Assembly (NCBI RefSeq): GCF_003259155.1
Contig: NZ_QGMQ01000006.1
Span: 186,001-250,000, forward strand
Origin: Marinimicrobium alkaliphilum
GTDB lineage: Bacteria; Pseudomonadota; Gammaproteobacteria; Pseudomonadales; Cellvibrionaceae
DNA length: 64,000 bases
Reading direction: 5' to 3'
This document shows, in pieces, positions 33,808-45,713 of the stretch (position 1 is its first letter; every line of letters begins with the position of its first letter). Under the pieces are notes generated by a model. The model saw nothing but the letters and a program-made list of their open reading frames with translations, ran no database searches and was not told the DNA's origin. Both the position numbers and the translations under genes were made by a program.

Positions 33808-34575
33808 ATGACGTCTGATGATACCCAAACAAACGCAAAAACCGCTGAACTCTACCGAATGGTGACCGATGAGCACGTCTGTCCGTTCGGCCTGAAAACC
33901 AAGGATCTGCTGGAGCGACAAGGCTTCGAGGTTGAAGACCACCTTCTTGAGACGCGCGAGCAAGCCGATGCCTTCAAACAAAAGCACCAGGTGGATACCA
34001 CGCCTCAGGCTTTTATCGACGGTGAGCGCATTGGCGGTTACGAAGAAGTGAGAAAACATCTGGGAATGGATGTCCCTGGGGAAAAGGACGTCAGCTATAA
34101 GCCCATCATTGCGATTTTCTCCACCGCATTTCTGATGGCATTGGCCGTGGCCTGGATGGCACTGGGCACGCTCTGGTCGCTACACACCCTGGAGTGGTTT
34201 GTGGCCATTGCCATGTGCCTCCTGGGCTTGCAGAAGCTCAAGGATCTGGAAAGCTTCAGCACCATGTTTCTCAACTACGACCTGCTGGCCCAGCGACAGG
34301 TGCGCTACAGCTACGTCTACCCATTTGCAGAAACCCTGGCCGGCATTCTGATGCTGGCGGGCGTGCTGATATGGCTGGCGGCACCGCTGGCACTTTTTAT
34401 CGGCACCATCGGTGCGGTATCGGTGTTCAAGGCGGTTTATATCGATAAACGCGAACTCAAATGCGCCTGCGCCGGCGGCGACTCGAAGGTGCCGCTGGGC
34501 TTCGTGTCACTGACCGAAAATCTGATCATGATTTTAATGGGACTGTGGATGCCTATCAGGATGTATCTGCTTTGA
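33808..34575 (+). CDS. Glutaredoxin-MauE/DoxX-like membrane redox fusion protein
   Basis: 255 residues. Residues 1-90 form a glutaredoxin-like domain with a monothiol site Cys25 (EHVCPFGLK), the TPQAFIDGERIGGYEEV glutathione-binding strand and loop. Four or five membrane helices follow in the MauE/DoxX pattern, with a CACAGG motif near residue 217 on a loop between the last helices. MauE-like proteins pass electrons or maintain disulfides in periplasmic proteins. The soluble thiol domain would sit on one side and the CxC pair on or in the membrane. Client proteins are unknown, and the gene stands alone, convergent with the GTPase gene. Confidence 0.85.
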   Translation: MTSDDTQTNAKTAELYRMVTDEHVCPFGLKTKDLLERQGFEVEDHLLETREQADAFKQKHQVDTTPQAFIDGERIGGYEEVRKHLGMDVPGEKDVSYKPIIAIFSTAFLMALAVAWMALGTLWSLHTLEWFVAIAMCLLGLQKLKDLESFSTMFLNYDLLAQRQVRYSYVYPFAETLAGILMLAGVLIWLAAPLALFIGTIGAVSVFKAVYIDKRELKCACAGGDSKVPLGFVSLTENLIMILMGLWMPIRMYLL

Positions 34576-34589
34576 GGACGAGACGGTAA

Positions 34590-36014
34590 CTAGCGTTTGG
34601 AGCCCCCTCGAAAAACACCGCGCACCGCGCGCCAGGCGTTGCCGGCGACGCTGCGCAGTTGCCGGCCCGACAGCTCACGATTTTCCTGCCGCTGGCTGCG
34701 ATGCAGATAGCGCCAGTAATGGCTGCGCTCAGCCTGGGCGTGGTGCGCCGCGAAGGCGGTGTGTAGCTGCTCGCGCGCCTGCGCCGCCAGAGGATCTGCC
34801 AGGGACAGAGCAATGACATTCTCGGTGGGCATCGACAGTTGTTCCGCCACGTCGGCGAGGGCGCCCGACGCCTTCAACTTTTCACTGTGAGTCAGTGCCA
34901 CCAACAGTGGCGGCTCGGGCTGACCCGCACGCCCTCCCAGCCAGCGCGTGAGTCGCGCGAGCTGACCGGCCTCATACGCCACATCCATCTCGCCGGCATG
35001 GCTGACCCAGAGGATAATATCCGCTGCCGCGACGGCTGCGCGGGCGCGACGCCGTGGCAGGCGCTTCCAGGCCGGCGTGTCCCACAACTCCAGCTCGCCC
35101 CACTCCACCGACTCGAGTCGGTGCACGCTAATCCACTTATCGCTAGCCTCCGGGTCGGCTTCTGCCCGGCCCTGGGTCAAGGTTTCAAGCAGGCTGGTTT
35201 TGCCACTGCCGGCGGGGCCGAGCACCAACACCTGCAACGGGTGGCCACTGCCGTGAGTCAGGGTGCCGCTCAACAGCAGATTGCCGCTGTAAAGCTCAAT
35301 GGCGTAAAACCCGACTTTGCGCACATACTCCTGCAAGAGCCAGCGCTGCATCCGGTCACTGCCATAATCCAGAATATGCCCGCCCACCGCACGGCTGAAC
35401 TCCTTGTAGAGCGCGCTCGCCGGGCTGACCAACGCGCGTCCCACGCGGTACACATTGTGGTAACGCGAGGCAGTCTGCTGCAAGCGCCGCGCCTGGACCA
35501 GGTTGCCCAGACTGAGACGATGACTGAAGGGCAAGGTGTGCACGATTTCCTGGCGCAGCTCACGGCTGGCGCGCTCGATAATCAATAAGGTATGGGGTAC
35601 CGTCAGCTCCAGGAGCGGCTGCGCCTTATCGGGATGGAAATGGCCCGCAACCCGGGCTAACGTCTGCTGTCCCAATAGCCAGAGGGCGGAGCCGTCACTG
35701 AGCGCGTGCTCGGAGGGATTGGCGCTTTGCGCCAAGGCTTCGACCTGCACCCAGGCGCCTTCGGCCGTGGTCGACCAGTTGCGATCGGGGTGGGTTCGCG
35801 CCTCCAGTATTCGGCGTTTGTCGTTGCGCGCCAGCCACAGCTGCAAGAGCAGCGCACAACCGCCGCAGGCCGCCAGCAACAGCAACCAATACCCCAGGTA
35901 CCCCGTCTGCCACAGCCACACCACGCCAGCCAGGGGAATAACAGCCAGCGGTATGTAGGTCAGCACCAACGCCAGGAGGCGCAGGCGACCGAATTGACGG
36001 ATCAGGTCTTTCAT
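34590..36014 (-). CDS. Membrane-anchored GTPase
   Basis: 474 residues. Two N-terminal membrane helices (LLALVLTYIPLAVIPLAGVVWLW and a second by residue 65), then a coiled or helical region, then a P-loop GTPase domain: G1 GPAGSGKTSLLE, G3 WDTPAW with nearby IILWVSHAGEMD, and G4 THSEK, a variant of the usual NKxD. The C-terminal tail is Arg-rich. The overall plan is that of small-GTPase-like membrane proteins of the YcjX/DUF-type or dynamin-like groups with no set role; it may act in envelope or ribosome-related functions. It precedes nothing else on its strand and follows dbpA after 24 bases, so the two could be co-transcribed. Confidence 0.75.
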   Translation of the reverse strand: MKDLIRQFGRLRLLALVLTYIPLAVIPLAGVVWLWQTGYLGYWLLLLAACGGCALLLQLWLARNDKRRILEARTHPDRNWSTTAEGAWVQVEALAQSANPSEHALSDGSALWLLGQQTLARVAGHFHPDKAQPLLELTVPHTLLIIERASRELRQEIVHTLPFSHRLSLGNLVQARRLQQTASRYHNVYRVGRALVSPASALYKEFSRAVGGHILDYGSDRMQRWLLQEYVRKVGFYAIELYSGNLLLSGTLTHGSGHPLQVLVLGPAGSGKTSLLETLTQGRAEADPEASDKWISVHRLESVEWGELELWDTPAWKRLPRRRARAAVAAADIILWVSHAGEMDVAYEAGQLARLTRWLGGRAGQPEPPLLVALTHSEKLKASGALADVAEQLSMPTENVIALSLADPLAAQAREQLHTAFAAHHAQAERSHYWRYLHRSQRQENRELSGRQLRSVAGNAWRAVRGVFRGGSKR

Positions 36015-36038
36015 GGCTCTACTATAGCAAAGGACTGA

Positions 36039-37433
36039 CTAGGCTTTGCGCGCCCGAAACTTACGCCCTTTCATTTTGCCGTTATTGATCAGGTTGAGAG
36101 CATCGCGCGCCAACGCGCGTTTGACCGCCACATAGGCGCGATGGTCTTGCAGTTGGATCTTGCCCACGTCACTGCCCGCCAGTCCGTCTTTGGCAGTCAG
36201 AGCGCCGAGGATATCGCCGGGGCGAAGTTTCTGTTTTTTGCCCCCCTCGATCTCCACAGTCACCATGGGCGCCTTGAAACCCGACGTCTTCAGAATCGAC
36301 GCATCCGGCGGCGCGACTTCCACCGGCTCCTCCGGTAACAGCTCGCGCAGCCGTTCAAGCTTGAAGCGCTCGCGCTCCTCAAACAGGGTGATGGCGGCGC
36401 CGCTCGCGCCTGCGCGCCCGGTGCGCCCGACCCGGTGCACGTGCACCGCCGGCTCCTTGGCCAGATGCACATTGATCACCAGGTTAACCGCCTCAATATC
36501 CAGCCCCCGGGCGGCGACGTCCGTGGCCACCAACACCGAGGCACTTTTGTTGGCAAACATGGCCAGGGTTTTGTCGCGCTCGCGCTGGTCCAGGTCGCCG
36601 TGCAACGCCAGGGAGTCCAGCCCCTGCGCCTGCAGATAAGTGGCCAGCTCGTCGGTTTCTTTTTTGGTGGTGCAAAACACCAGGGTCGCATCCGGACGCT
36701 CCTGCAACAGCCAGCGGTGAACCGCATCGGTACGCGCCACGCCCTCGAGCAGACAGAAACGCTGGTCGATATCCCGGCGGGTATCCGCATCGACCTTGAC
36801 CCGCACGGGTGCCTGCATGATGCGTTCGGCAATCTGCTGAATCTGCTCCGGATAAGTGGCACTGAAGAGCAGGTTTTGGCGCTGCTCGGGCAGATAACCG
36901 ACGATGCCATCCAGCACTTCCTGAAAGCCCATGTCGAGCATCCGATCCGCTTCGTCGAGCACAAAGGTATGCACGGCGTCCAGACGGAGGGTGCCTTTGC
37001 GCAGGTGGTCGTCGATCCGCCCGGGCGTACCCACCACAATGTGTGCGCCGTGTTCGAGTGAACCGATCTGCGGACCGATAGGCGTACCACCGCACAGGGT
37101 CAGCACTTTGATATTGGTCAGGGTACGCGCCAGACGCCGGGTTTCCTGGGCGACCTGATCCGCCAGCTCGCGCGTCGGACACAGGATCAACGCCTGCACC
37201 GCATAGTGTTCCGGCCGCAACTTGTTGAGCACCCCGAGGGCAAAGGCCGCGGTTTTGCCGGAACCGGTCTGCGCCTGAGCGATGACGTCCTGCCCGGCGA
37301 GCATCACCGGCAGACTCTGGGCCTGAATGGGCGTCATCTGATGGTAACCGAGGCTCGCCAGATTCGTATGCAGCGCCGGATCCAGGGCCAGATGGCTGAA
37401 GTCGTGGGTGGCATCCGAGGGGGTTTGGGTCAT
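36039..37433 (-). CDS. dbpA: ATP-dependent DEAD-box RNA helicase DbpA
   Basis: About 464 residues. ATG at 37433 has GGAG seven bases upstream. Helicase motifs in order: AQTGSGKT (I), PTRELADQ (Ia), TPGR (Ib), DEAD (II), SAT (III), then VATDVAARGLD (V) and HRVGRTGRAG (VI). The C-terminal RNA-binding domain ends VAVKRALARDALNLINNGKMKGRKFRARKA, which matches the DbpA-specific 23S rRNA-binding domain. Cytoplasmic helicase for late assembly of the 50S subunit at hairpin 92. Confidence 0.95.
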   Translation of the reverse strand: MTQTPSDATHDFSHLALDPALHTNLASLGYHQMTPIQAQSLPVMLAGQDVIAQAQTGSGKTAAFALGVLNKLRPEHYAVQALILCPTRELADQVAQETRRLARTLTNIKVLTLCGGTPIGPQIGSLEHGAHIVVGTPGRIDDHLRKGTLRLDAVHTFVLDEADRMLDMGFQEVLDGIVGYLPEQRQNLLFSATYPEQIQQIAERIMQAPVRVKVDADTRRDIDQRFCLLEGVARTDAVHRWLLQERPDATLVFCTTKKETDELATYLQAQGLDSLALHGDLDQRERDKTLAMFANKSASVLVATDVAARGLDIEAVNLVINVHLAKEPAVHVHRVGRTGRAGASGAAITLFEERERFKLERLRELLPEEPVEVAPPDASILKTSGFKAPMVTVEIEGGKKQKLRPGDILGALTAKDGLAGSDVGKIQLQDHRAYVAVKRALARDALNLINNGKMKGRKFRARKA

Positions 37434-37477
37434 GATAGCTCCGGGCGGGTGATAATGGCGGTCAGTGTACCGCATAA

Positions 37478-37509
37478 AAAAATCCCCGGCTTGCGGGCCG
37501 GGGATTTTT
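37478..37509 (-). terminator. Rho-independent terminator after katG
   Basis: AAAAATCCCCGGC and GCCGGGGATTTTT form a perfect stem with a 6-base loop. It stops katG before dbpA; symmetric A and T runs would let it work in either direction. Confidence 0.92.
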
Positions 37510-37531
37510 ATCGTGCCGTGAGGGTGAAAGG

Positions 37532-39811
<2,280 letters not shown>

Positions 39812-39927
39812 TTACCGCAAGGCTGGAAAACCACGCCAATAAGCATAGGCCGAAATAACGCCTTTCGAAAGATGAATCCGATTTATTTTGGCATTAGCTT
39901 TAATAGTTAAAAACTAACACTTCAATA

Positions 39928-41607
39928 TCAATCCGGCAGGTCGGTCACCGCGCCCAGCGAGGCGGAAGACACCGTGCGCGCGTACTTGGCCAGGACCCCG
40001 CGGGTCTCTCTGGGTTGCGGCGGTCGCCAATCGCGACGACGGCGTTCCAGTTCTTTATCACTCACGCCCAACTCAATAGTGTTGTTTACCGCGTCGATGG
40101 TGATGGTGTCACCATCCTCAACCAGCGCCAGGGGGCCGCCGTCGATCGCCTCCGGGGTGATATGGCCCACCACAAAGCCGTGACTGCCACCGGAAAAGCG
40201 CCCGTCAGTAATCAGTGCGACGTCATTGCCCAGGCCCCGCCCCATGATCGCGGAGGTGGGGCTCAACATCTCGCGCATCCCCGGGCCGCCCCTGGGGCCT
40301 TCGTAGCGAATCACGACCACATCGCCGGCCTGAACGCTGCCGTCGAGAATCTTTTCCTGGGCCTCTTCCTCGGACTGAAAGCAGCGGGCGCGACCGGTAA
40401 AATCAGTGCCCTCCTTCCCGGTAATTTTTGCCACCGCGCCGGTGGGCGCCAGGCTTCCATAGAGAATGCGCAGATGGCTGTCTGCTTTTATCGGGTCGTC
40501 AAAGGCGCGAATGATGTCCTGCCCCTCGGGATAGGGTGTAACTGCGGCGAGATTTTCCGCCAGTGTGCGCCCGGTGACTGTCAGGCAGTCGCCGTGCAGC
40601 AGACCGCGCTCGAGCAGCATTTTCATCAGCGGCTGAATGCCACCAATGGTCACCAGCTCGGACATCATGTACTGGCCGCTGGGGCGCAAGTCCGCGAGCA
40701 CCGGCACCTGTTTGCCGATGCGGGTAAAGTCCTCCAGGCTCAGCGCCACGCCCACGGTGTTGGCCATCGCCAACAGATGCAGCACCGCGTTGGTGGAGCC
40801 CCCCAAGGCGATCACCACGGCAATGGCATTCTCAAAAGCGGCCCGGGTCATGATGTCTGAAGGTTTGATATCCCGCGCCAGCAGTTCCAGCACCGCCGCG
40901 CCCGCCGCTTCACAGTCGGCCACCTTGATGTCGTCCACAGCGTTTTGCGCCGAACTGCCGGGCAGGCTCATCCCCATGGCCTCAATCGCCGAGGCCATGG
41001 TGTTGGCGGTGTACATGCCGCCGCAGGAGCCGGGACCCGGAATCGCGGTTTCCTCGATCTGTTTGACCGCCACCAGGTCCAGGTCGCCTTTGGCGTGGGC
41101 GCCCACGGCCTCGAACACCGAGACAATATCCGTATGGTTGGCGCCCGGCTTGATGGTGCCGCCGTAGACAAACACCGAAGGCCGGTTGAGCCGCGCCAGG
41201 CCCATCAGACAGCCGGGCATATTCTTGTCACAACCGCCGATGGCCACCAGGGCATCGAAGCCCTCGCAGCCGGCCACGGTCTCAATGGAATCGGCGATCA
41301 CCTCGCGCGAGACCAGTGAATACTTCATCCCCGGGGTGCCATTGGCGATGCCGTCGGACACGGTAATGGTATTGAAGATCAGGCTTTTACCCCCGGCACC
41401 ATCGGCACCCGCCGCCGCCCGACGCGCCAGGTCGTCGATATGCATATTGCAGGGGGTCAGGTTGCTCCAGGTGGAGGCGATGCCCACCTGAGGTTTGCGA
41501 AAGTCCTCATCGGTAAAACCCACGGCGCGCAACATGGCACGACTGGCGGATTTACCAATGCCATCGACCACGGGGGCGGAATGGCGGCGGCGTTTGTCTT
41601 CGGTCAT
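39928..41607 (-). CDS. ilvD: Dihydroxy-acid dehydratase
   Basis: About 559 residues. Fe-S dehydratase of valine and isoleucine synthesis (2,3-dihydroxy-acid to 2-oxo-acid). The three cluster cysteines are in [22 protein letters not shown] and [13 protein letters not shown], with the final [19 protein letters not shown]. Length and spacing fit the shorter [2Fe-2S] group rather than the 616-residue E. coli form. The second in-frame ATG at 41607 is chosen because GGAG is six bases upstream; the first ATG lies directly on that site. Confidence 0.95.
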   Translation of the reverse strand: MTEDKRRRHSAPVVDGIGKSASRAMLRAVGFTDEDFRKPQVGIASTWSNLTPCNMHIDDLARRAAAGADGAGGKSLIFNTITVSDGIANGTPGMKYSLVSREVIADSIETVAGCEGFDALVAIGGCDKNMPGCLMGLARLNRPSVFVYGGTIKPGANHTDIVSVFEAVGAHAKGDLDLVAVKQIEETAIPGPGSCGGMYTANTMASAIEAMGMSLPGSSAQNAVDDIKVADCEAAGAAVLELLARDIKPSDIMTRAAFENAIAVVIALGGSTNAVLHLLAMANTVGVALSLEDFTRIGKQVPVLADLRPSGQYMMSELVTIGGIQPLMKMLLERGLLHGDCLTVTGRTLAENLAAVTPYPEGQDIIRAFDDPIKADSHLRILYGSLAPTGAVAKITGKEGTDFTGRARCFQSEEEAQEKILDGSVQAGDVVVIRYEGPRGGPGMREMLSPTSAIMGRGLGNDVALITDGRFSGGSHGFVVGHITPEAIDGGPLALVEDGDTITIDAVNNTIELGVSDKELERRRRDWRPPQPRETRGVLAKYARTVSSASLGAVTDLPD

Positions 41608-41812
41608 GGTCATCTCCTACTGGTTGCCGTTCGCGGCTCATACCATCAAGTTTTAATGGATTAAATTTTGATCACTTCCTGTGTAATTTGCCACCCAGCC
41701 GGATACTTTCGCCTAACATCGGCAAACGCGCCAAAAGTGTGCGCCAGTTCCTTGTTCAGACCTTCTTAAATCCCTAGCCTTGGCATCCTTTTCCACGTAC
41801 GAGGATTCGCTC

Positions 41813-42193
41813 ATGGGTTTTTCACGTTACCTGCTGCCTGCGGGGCTCCTGATAATAATGACAGGCTGCGGTGGCGAAGGCTCGAATGCCCTCAGCCCCC
41901 AAGAGTTCAGTGACAGCGCGGGTGCCGGTGTCCTGATGCTCGAATGGCGCATGCCGGATCACCGTGAAAATGGCGTCTACCTGGAAGACTCAGAAATTGG
42001 CGGCTACGAGCTGCGCTTCCGCGCGGCAGGCGAGCGCCAGTACCAACGCCTGGTCATCGAAGACGGCCTGGCGACCTCTTATTCGTTGCCGATGCAGGAC
42101 TTGACCGACTACGTTGTTGAGATCGCCGCCTTTGATTCCGACGGCCTGTTCAGCCGCTACGTGCCGCTGACACCGGTTGAGGTGGTTCAATAG
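41813..42193 (+). CDS. Small lipoprotein with a fibronectin III-like fold
   Basis: About 126 residues. GAGG eight bases before the ATG; lipobox LLIIMTGCGG. The rest is a single beta-sandwich-like domain: GVLMLEWRMPDH, GGYELRFRAAGERQYQRLVIED, TSYSLPMQDLTDYVVEIAAFDSDG, in the strand order of a fibronectin type III domain. Function unknown. Its stop codon sits inside the terminator stem it shares with fadB. Confidence 0.75.
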   Translation: MGFSRYLLPAGLLIIMTGCGGEGSNALSPQEFSDSAGAGVLMLEWRMPDHRENGVYLEDSEIGGYELRFRAAGERQYQRLVIEDGLATSYSLPMQDLTDYVVEIAAFDSDGLFSRYVPLTPVEVVQ

Positions 42194-42212
42194 CCCGCGC
42201 GGGCTATTTTTT
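42189..42212. terminator. Bidirectional terminator shared by the lipoprotein and fadB-like genes
   Basis: AATAGCCCGC and its mirror GCGGGCTATT make a perfect 20-base palindrome with a T-run on the right. The TAG stops of both convergent genes are inside the stem, one on each strand. Confidence 0.9.
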
Positions 42213-44297
42213 GAGCGCATCCCAACCTGCGTCCGGTGCAAAGCGCTCGCCGTGCAGCGCCTCCAGACTTTTCAGTGTCTCCACCACATCGTCCACTCCA
42301 CGCTGGCGGGCATAATGCAGCGGCCCGCCGCGAAAAGGCGCAAATCCGGTGCCGAAGATCATGGCGCCGTCGAGCGCGTCCGCATCCTCGATAACCCCCT
42401 CCCGCAGACAACGCACGCAGGTGTTGAGCATGGGTAGCACCAGGCGATCGATCAGTTCCGCCGGCGGCTTAACCGGCTCACCTTTATCCGCCTTGCCATT
42501 GACCCAGCGGTACAGACCCTGTTCGGTTTTCTGACCCAGATCGCCGTCGTCGACTTTTTTCTGCAACCACTCGGGCACCTCAGGCATGGGGTCATCCAGG
42601 CGCTCTTTGAGCATTTTGGCCACACTCAGCCCGATATCAAGCCCCACCCGGTCGGCCAGTTCAATCGGCCCCATGGGCATACCAAAATCTTCCGCCGCCT
42701 TATCGATGGTGGCCTTATCATGGCCTTCGTCGAGCAACACAAACGCTTCCACCAGATAGGGCGTCAAAGCGCGGTTGACCAGAAAACCCGGCGCGCTTTT
42801 GACCGGTACCGGTAACCGCGCAATGGCACCACAAAAACCGCGCGCCGACTCCAGCGTGTCCTCGCTCACCTTATCGTGGCTGACCACTTCCACCAGTTCC
42901 ATGCGCGTGACCGGATTGAAAAAGTGCAGCCCGACAAAACGCTCCGGGTGCTTGAGTTTTTCCGCCAGGGTTTCCAGAGGGATGCTGGAGGTATTGGTGG
43001 CGAGAATTGCGCCCGGCTTCATGCGCGCTTCCAGCGCTTCATACACCTTGCTCTTGATCTCCACTTTCTCCGCGACCGCCTCGATGATCAGGTCAGCCTG
43101 GCCCACACCGGCGCCGTCGAGATCCGGAATCAACCGGTCGAGGGCGTCACGTTGGTCAGCTCGGGCGCGCAGCTTCTTGCCGTAAAAGCTCCCGGCCCGG
43201 CCGATCGCTTTGGCGATCACGTCCGGCTCGAGATCAGTCAGGGTTACGCGCATGCCGCGACTGGCCGCCCAGGCGGCAATATCTGCCCCCATGGTGCCAG
43301 CACCCACCACGTGCACGTGGCGAATCTCGCACGGCGCTTTGCCGAAGCTTTTGAGCCGTTCGCGTAAAAAGAACACATGCACCAGGTTTTGCGCGGTACT
43401 GCCCACCAACTGCTGGGCAAAGGATTTGATTTCGGCCTTTTGCAGCGCCTTGCGATTGACGCCGTGCTTTTCCCACAGGTCAATCAGGGCGTAGGGCGCC
43501 GGGTAGTGCTCCTTGCGGGCTTTTTTGCCAGTTTGGCTGCGCATCTTGTTGGCACTGATCTGGCGCATAAAACCCAGCCGCCACAGACGGCTCATCAGAT
43601 CCGGCTGACGCCGTACTTTTTTGGCCAGCAGTGCCTTGACCGCCTTGCCCACATGGCGCTCTTCGACGACCGCATCGACAAGGCCCATTTTTTTGGCTTT
43701 GCGCGCGTTGGCCGGGCGACCGGTGAGCATCAGCGTCATGGCGCTGATGGGGTTGATCAGCTCCAGGCTGCGAAAGGTGCCCCCCAGCCCGGGATGCAGA
43801 CCGAGCATCACTTCCGGGAAGCCGAAGCTTGCGCCCTCAATGGCCAGACGCTGATCGCAGGCGAGCGCCAGCTCCAGACCACCGCCCAGGCAATGGCCGT
43901 GAACCAGGGCCAGGGTCGGGATGGGCAAGGCCTCCAACCGATCGATAATCCCGTGCGCCTGGGTCATGCGCGCGGCCACCACCTCGGCCTCGGTTTCATC
44001 GGTGAAGTCGCGAATATCCGCACCGGCGATAAAGCCGCTTTTTTTGGCGGAACGAATCACCAGACCTTTAAACTGGCCCTTTTCGATCACGTCAAGCAGA
44101 TCGTTCAACTCGCTCATGACATCCGCCGACAGGCTGTTGGCGCTCTCGCCTTTGCGGTCGAGAATCAGCCAGGCGATATCGTCGCTGTCGCGAGTCAGGC
44201 GCCAGTGGTCGGTGCTGTGTTCGGGCTCCCGCTCGGGCCCCATGTTGCTATTGCGCGGCGCCAGAACCTGCCACGCAGGTGATTGCATCTGCGTCAT
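42204..44297 (-). CDS. fadJ: Fatty-acid oxidation multifunctional enzyme (enoyl-CoA hydratase/3-hydroxyacyl-CoA dehydrogenase)
   Basis: About 697 residues. The N-terminal crotonase domain has the oxyanion AGADIRDF and GHCLGGGLELALACDQRLA, and the acid Glu in FPEVMLGLHPGLGG. The NAD-binding domain begins HVVGAGTMGADIAAWAASRG, and the C-terminal dehydrogenase domain has FNPVTRMELVEVV and GFLVNRALTPYLVEA. It catalyses two steps of beta-oxidation. FadB and FadJ cannot be told apart with certainty; the length fits FadJ better. ATG at 44297 has GGAGG seven bases upstream and overlaps the thiolase stop by four bases (ATGA). Confidence 0.93.
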   Translation of the reverse strand: MTQMQSPAWQVLAPRNSNMGPEREPEHSTDHWRLTRDSDDIAWLILDRKGESANSLSADVMSELNDLLDVIEKGQFKGLVIRSAKKSGFIAGADIRDFTDETEAEVVAARMTQAHGIIDRLEALPIPTLALVHGHCLGGGLELALACDQRLAIEGASFGFPEVMLGLHPGLGGTFRSLELINPISAMTLMLTGRPANARKAKKMGLVDAVVEERHVGKAVKALLAKKVRRQPDLMSRLWRLGFMRQISANKMRSQTGKKARKEHYPAPYALIDLWEKHGVNRKALQKAEIKSFAQQLVGSTAQNLVHVFFLRERLKSFGKAPCEIRHVHVVGAGTMGADIAAWAASRGMRVTLTDLEPDVIAKAIGRAGSFYGKKLRARADQRDALDRLIPDLDGAGVGQADLIIEAVAEKVEIKSKVYEALEARMKPGAILATNTSSIPLETLAEKLKHPERFVGLHFFNPVTRMELVEVVSHDKVSEDTLESARGFCGAIARLPVPVKSAPGFLVNRALTPYLVEAFVLLDEGHDKATIDKAAEDFGMPMGPIELADRVGLDIGLSVAKMLKERLDDPMPEVPEWLQKKVDDGDLGQKTEQGLYRWVNGKADKGEPVKPPAELIDRLVLPMLNTCVRCLREGVIEDADALDGAMIFGTGFAPFRGGPLHYARQRGVDDVVETLKSLEALHGERFAPDAGWDALKK

Positions 44298-45652
44298 GAC
44301 ATTGCCTCCAACAAAACTGAACCGCCGAGTCCGCCACCCACACACTGGCTGGCCACGCCCCGCTTACCGCCTTCGCGTTTAAGTGCCTGGGCCAGGTGCA
44401 GCACCAGGCGGTTGCCGCTGGTGCCCACCGGATGGCCCATGCTGATGGCGCCGCCGTCGATATTGAGTTTGTCGGGGTCAATGGCGCCAAAGGCCGAGCG
44501 CAGGTGCAACACCTCGCGGCAGAATTCCGTGTCGTCCCAGGCGGCCTGGCAAGCAAGGACCTGAGCGGCGAAGGCCTCGTTGATTTCCCACAGATCGATA
44601 TCGTCTTTTTTCAGGCGCTGGCGCTTGAGCAATTCGGTCGAGCTAAGCACCGGGCCCAGCCCCATGATCGCCGGGTCAAGTGCCGACCATTGGGTATCAA
44701 CCAGTCGTGCCAAAGGCTCGAGCTGGTATTTCTCTACCGCTTCTTCGGAGGCCAGAATCACCCAGGAGGCACCGTCGGTAATTTGCGACGCGTTGCCGGC
44801 CGTGACCTTGCCGTAGGGCCGCTCAAACACCGGCTTGAGGGTGCCGAATTTCTCCAGCGTGGTGTCCGGGCGAACACCGTCATCGTAATCGTAGAGACCG
44901 CCGTTGCGATCGATCAATGACACCATCTCATCTTTGAAATGCCCCGCCTCGTGCGCCTTGGCCAGGCGCTGATGGCTCTGGAAGGCGTAGCTGTCCATCT
45001 GTTCCCGGGAGATATCAAACATCTGTGCCAGCAACTCGGCGGTCTGCCCCATATTGAGCTCGACAATGGGGTCCGTCAGCCCGCGCTCCAGACCGATAAC
45101 GGGCGTGAGCATACTCGGGCGCGCGCTGATCAGCGCCTTGAGTTTGGCCCCGACAGTTTTGGCGGTCATCATCTTGCCAAACCACTCCACCGCCTGACGG
45201 TTGTAGATCAGCGGCGAGTGCGACAGGGCTTCTGTGCCTCCGGCGAGAATCAAATCGCTTTGCCCGGCCTGAATATAGCGGAAAGCGGTATCGATGGACT
45301 GCATGCCCGAGCCGCAGTTGACCTGCACAGTGAAAGCGGGCATGGCGTGTCCCATGCCCAAACGCAGCGCCGCCACCCGGGCCGGGTTCATCTCGTCGGC
45401 CACGACGTTGACGCAACCGAGGATTACCTGATCAAAGGTATCCGGTTCAAAGGGTTGACGCAGTAGCAGCGGCCGGCCGGCCTGCACCGCCAGGTCGACC
45501 GGGGTAAACGGGCCGGGCTTGCCTCGGGCACGTAAAAAAGGTGTGCGCGCGCCATCAACCAGATACACCGGTTTCTTGCGCGGCTTAGGGCGAGGCCGCG
45601 GTTTCTTCTCAGGCTTTTTCTCGCTGGTTTCAGTTTCGGTGGTTTCAGCCAT
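44294..45652 (-). CDS. fadI: 3-ketoacyl-CoA thiolase (FadI-like) with Lys/Pro-rich N-terminal extension
   Basis: 452 residues. Thiolase landmarks: Cys in VQVNCGSGMQS, INEAFAAQVLA, His in MGHPVGTSGNR and Cys in SQCVGGGLGG. Before the usual VYLVDGARTPF start there is a 27-residue extension of Lys, Pro, Arg and Glu (SEKKPEKKPRPRPKPRKK), which is not part of the fold. AAGGAG seven bases upstream supports the ATG, so the extension is translated. It pairs with the hydratase/dehydrogenase in one operon to complete beta-oxidation. Confidence 0.9.
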   Translation of the reverse strand: MAETTETETSEKKPEKKPRPRPKPRKKPVYLVDGARTPFLRARGKPGPFTPVDLAVQAGRPLLLRQPFEPDTFDQVILGCVNVVADEMNPARVAALRLGMGHAMPAFTVQVNCGSGMQSIDTAFRYIQAGQSDLILAGGTEALSHSPLIYNRQAVEWFGKMMTAKTVGAKLKALISARPSMLTPVIGLERGLTDPIVELNMGQTAELLAQMFDISREQMDSYAFQSHQRLAKAHEAGHFKDEMVSLIDRNGGLYDYDDGVRPDTTLEKFGTLKPVFERPYGKVTAGNASQITDGASWVILASEEAVEKYQLEPLARLVDTQWSALDPAIMGLGPVLSSTELLKRQRLKKDDIDLWEINEAFAAQVLACQAAWDDTEFCREVLHLRSAFGAIDPDKLNIDGGAISMGHPVGTSGNRLVLHLAQALKREGGKRGVASQCVGGGLGGSVLLEAMS

Positions 45653-45713
45653 GCATCAGCTCCTTGGAAGTAATGTGTTTAGTCTAGCAGCTTATGGCGA
45701 GCTCGCCGGACGC

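Noticed and set aside
43377-44282. 301-codon plus-strand frame opposite the fadJ-like gene
   Set aside because: Antisense shadow of a strongly conserved enzyme.
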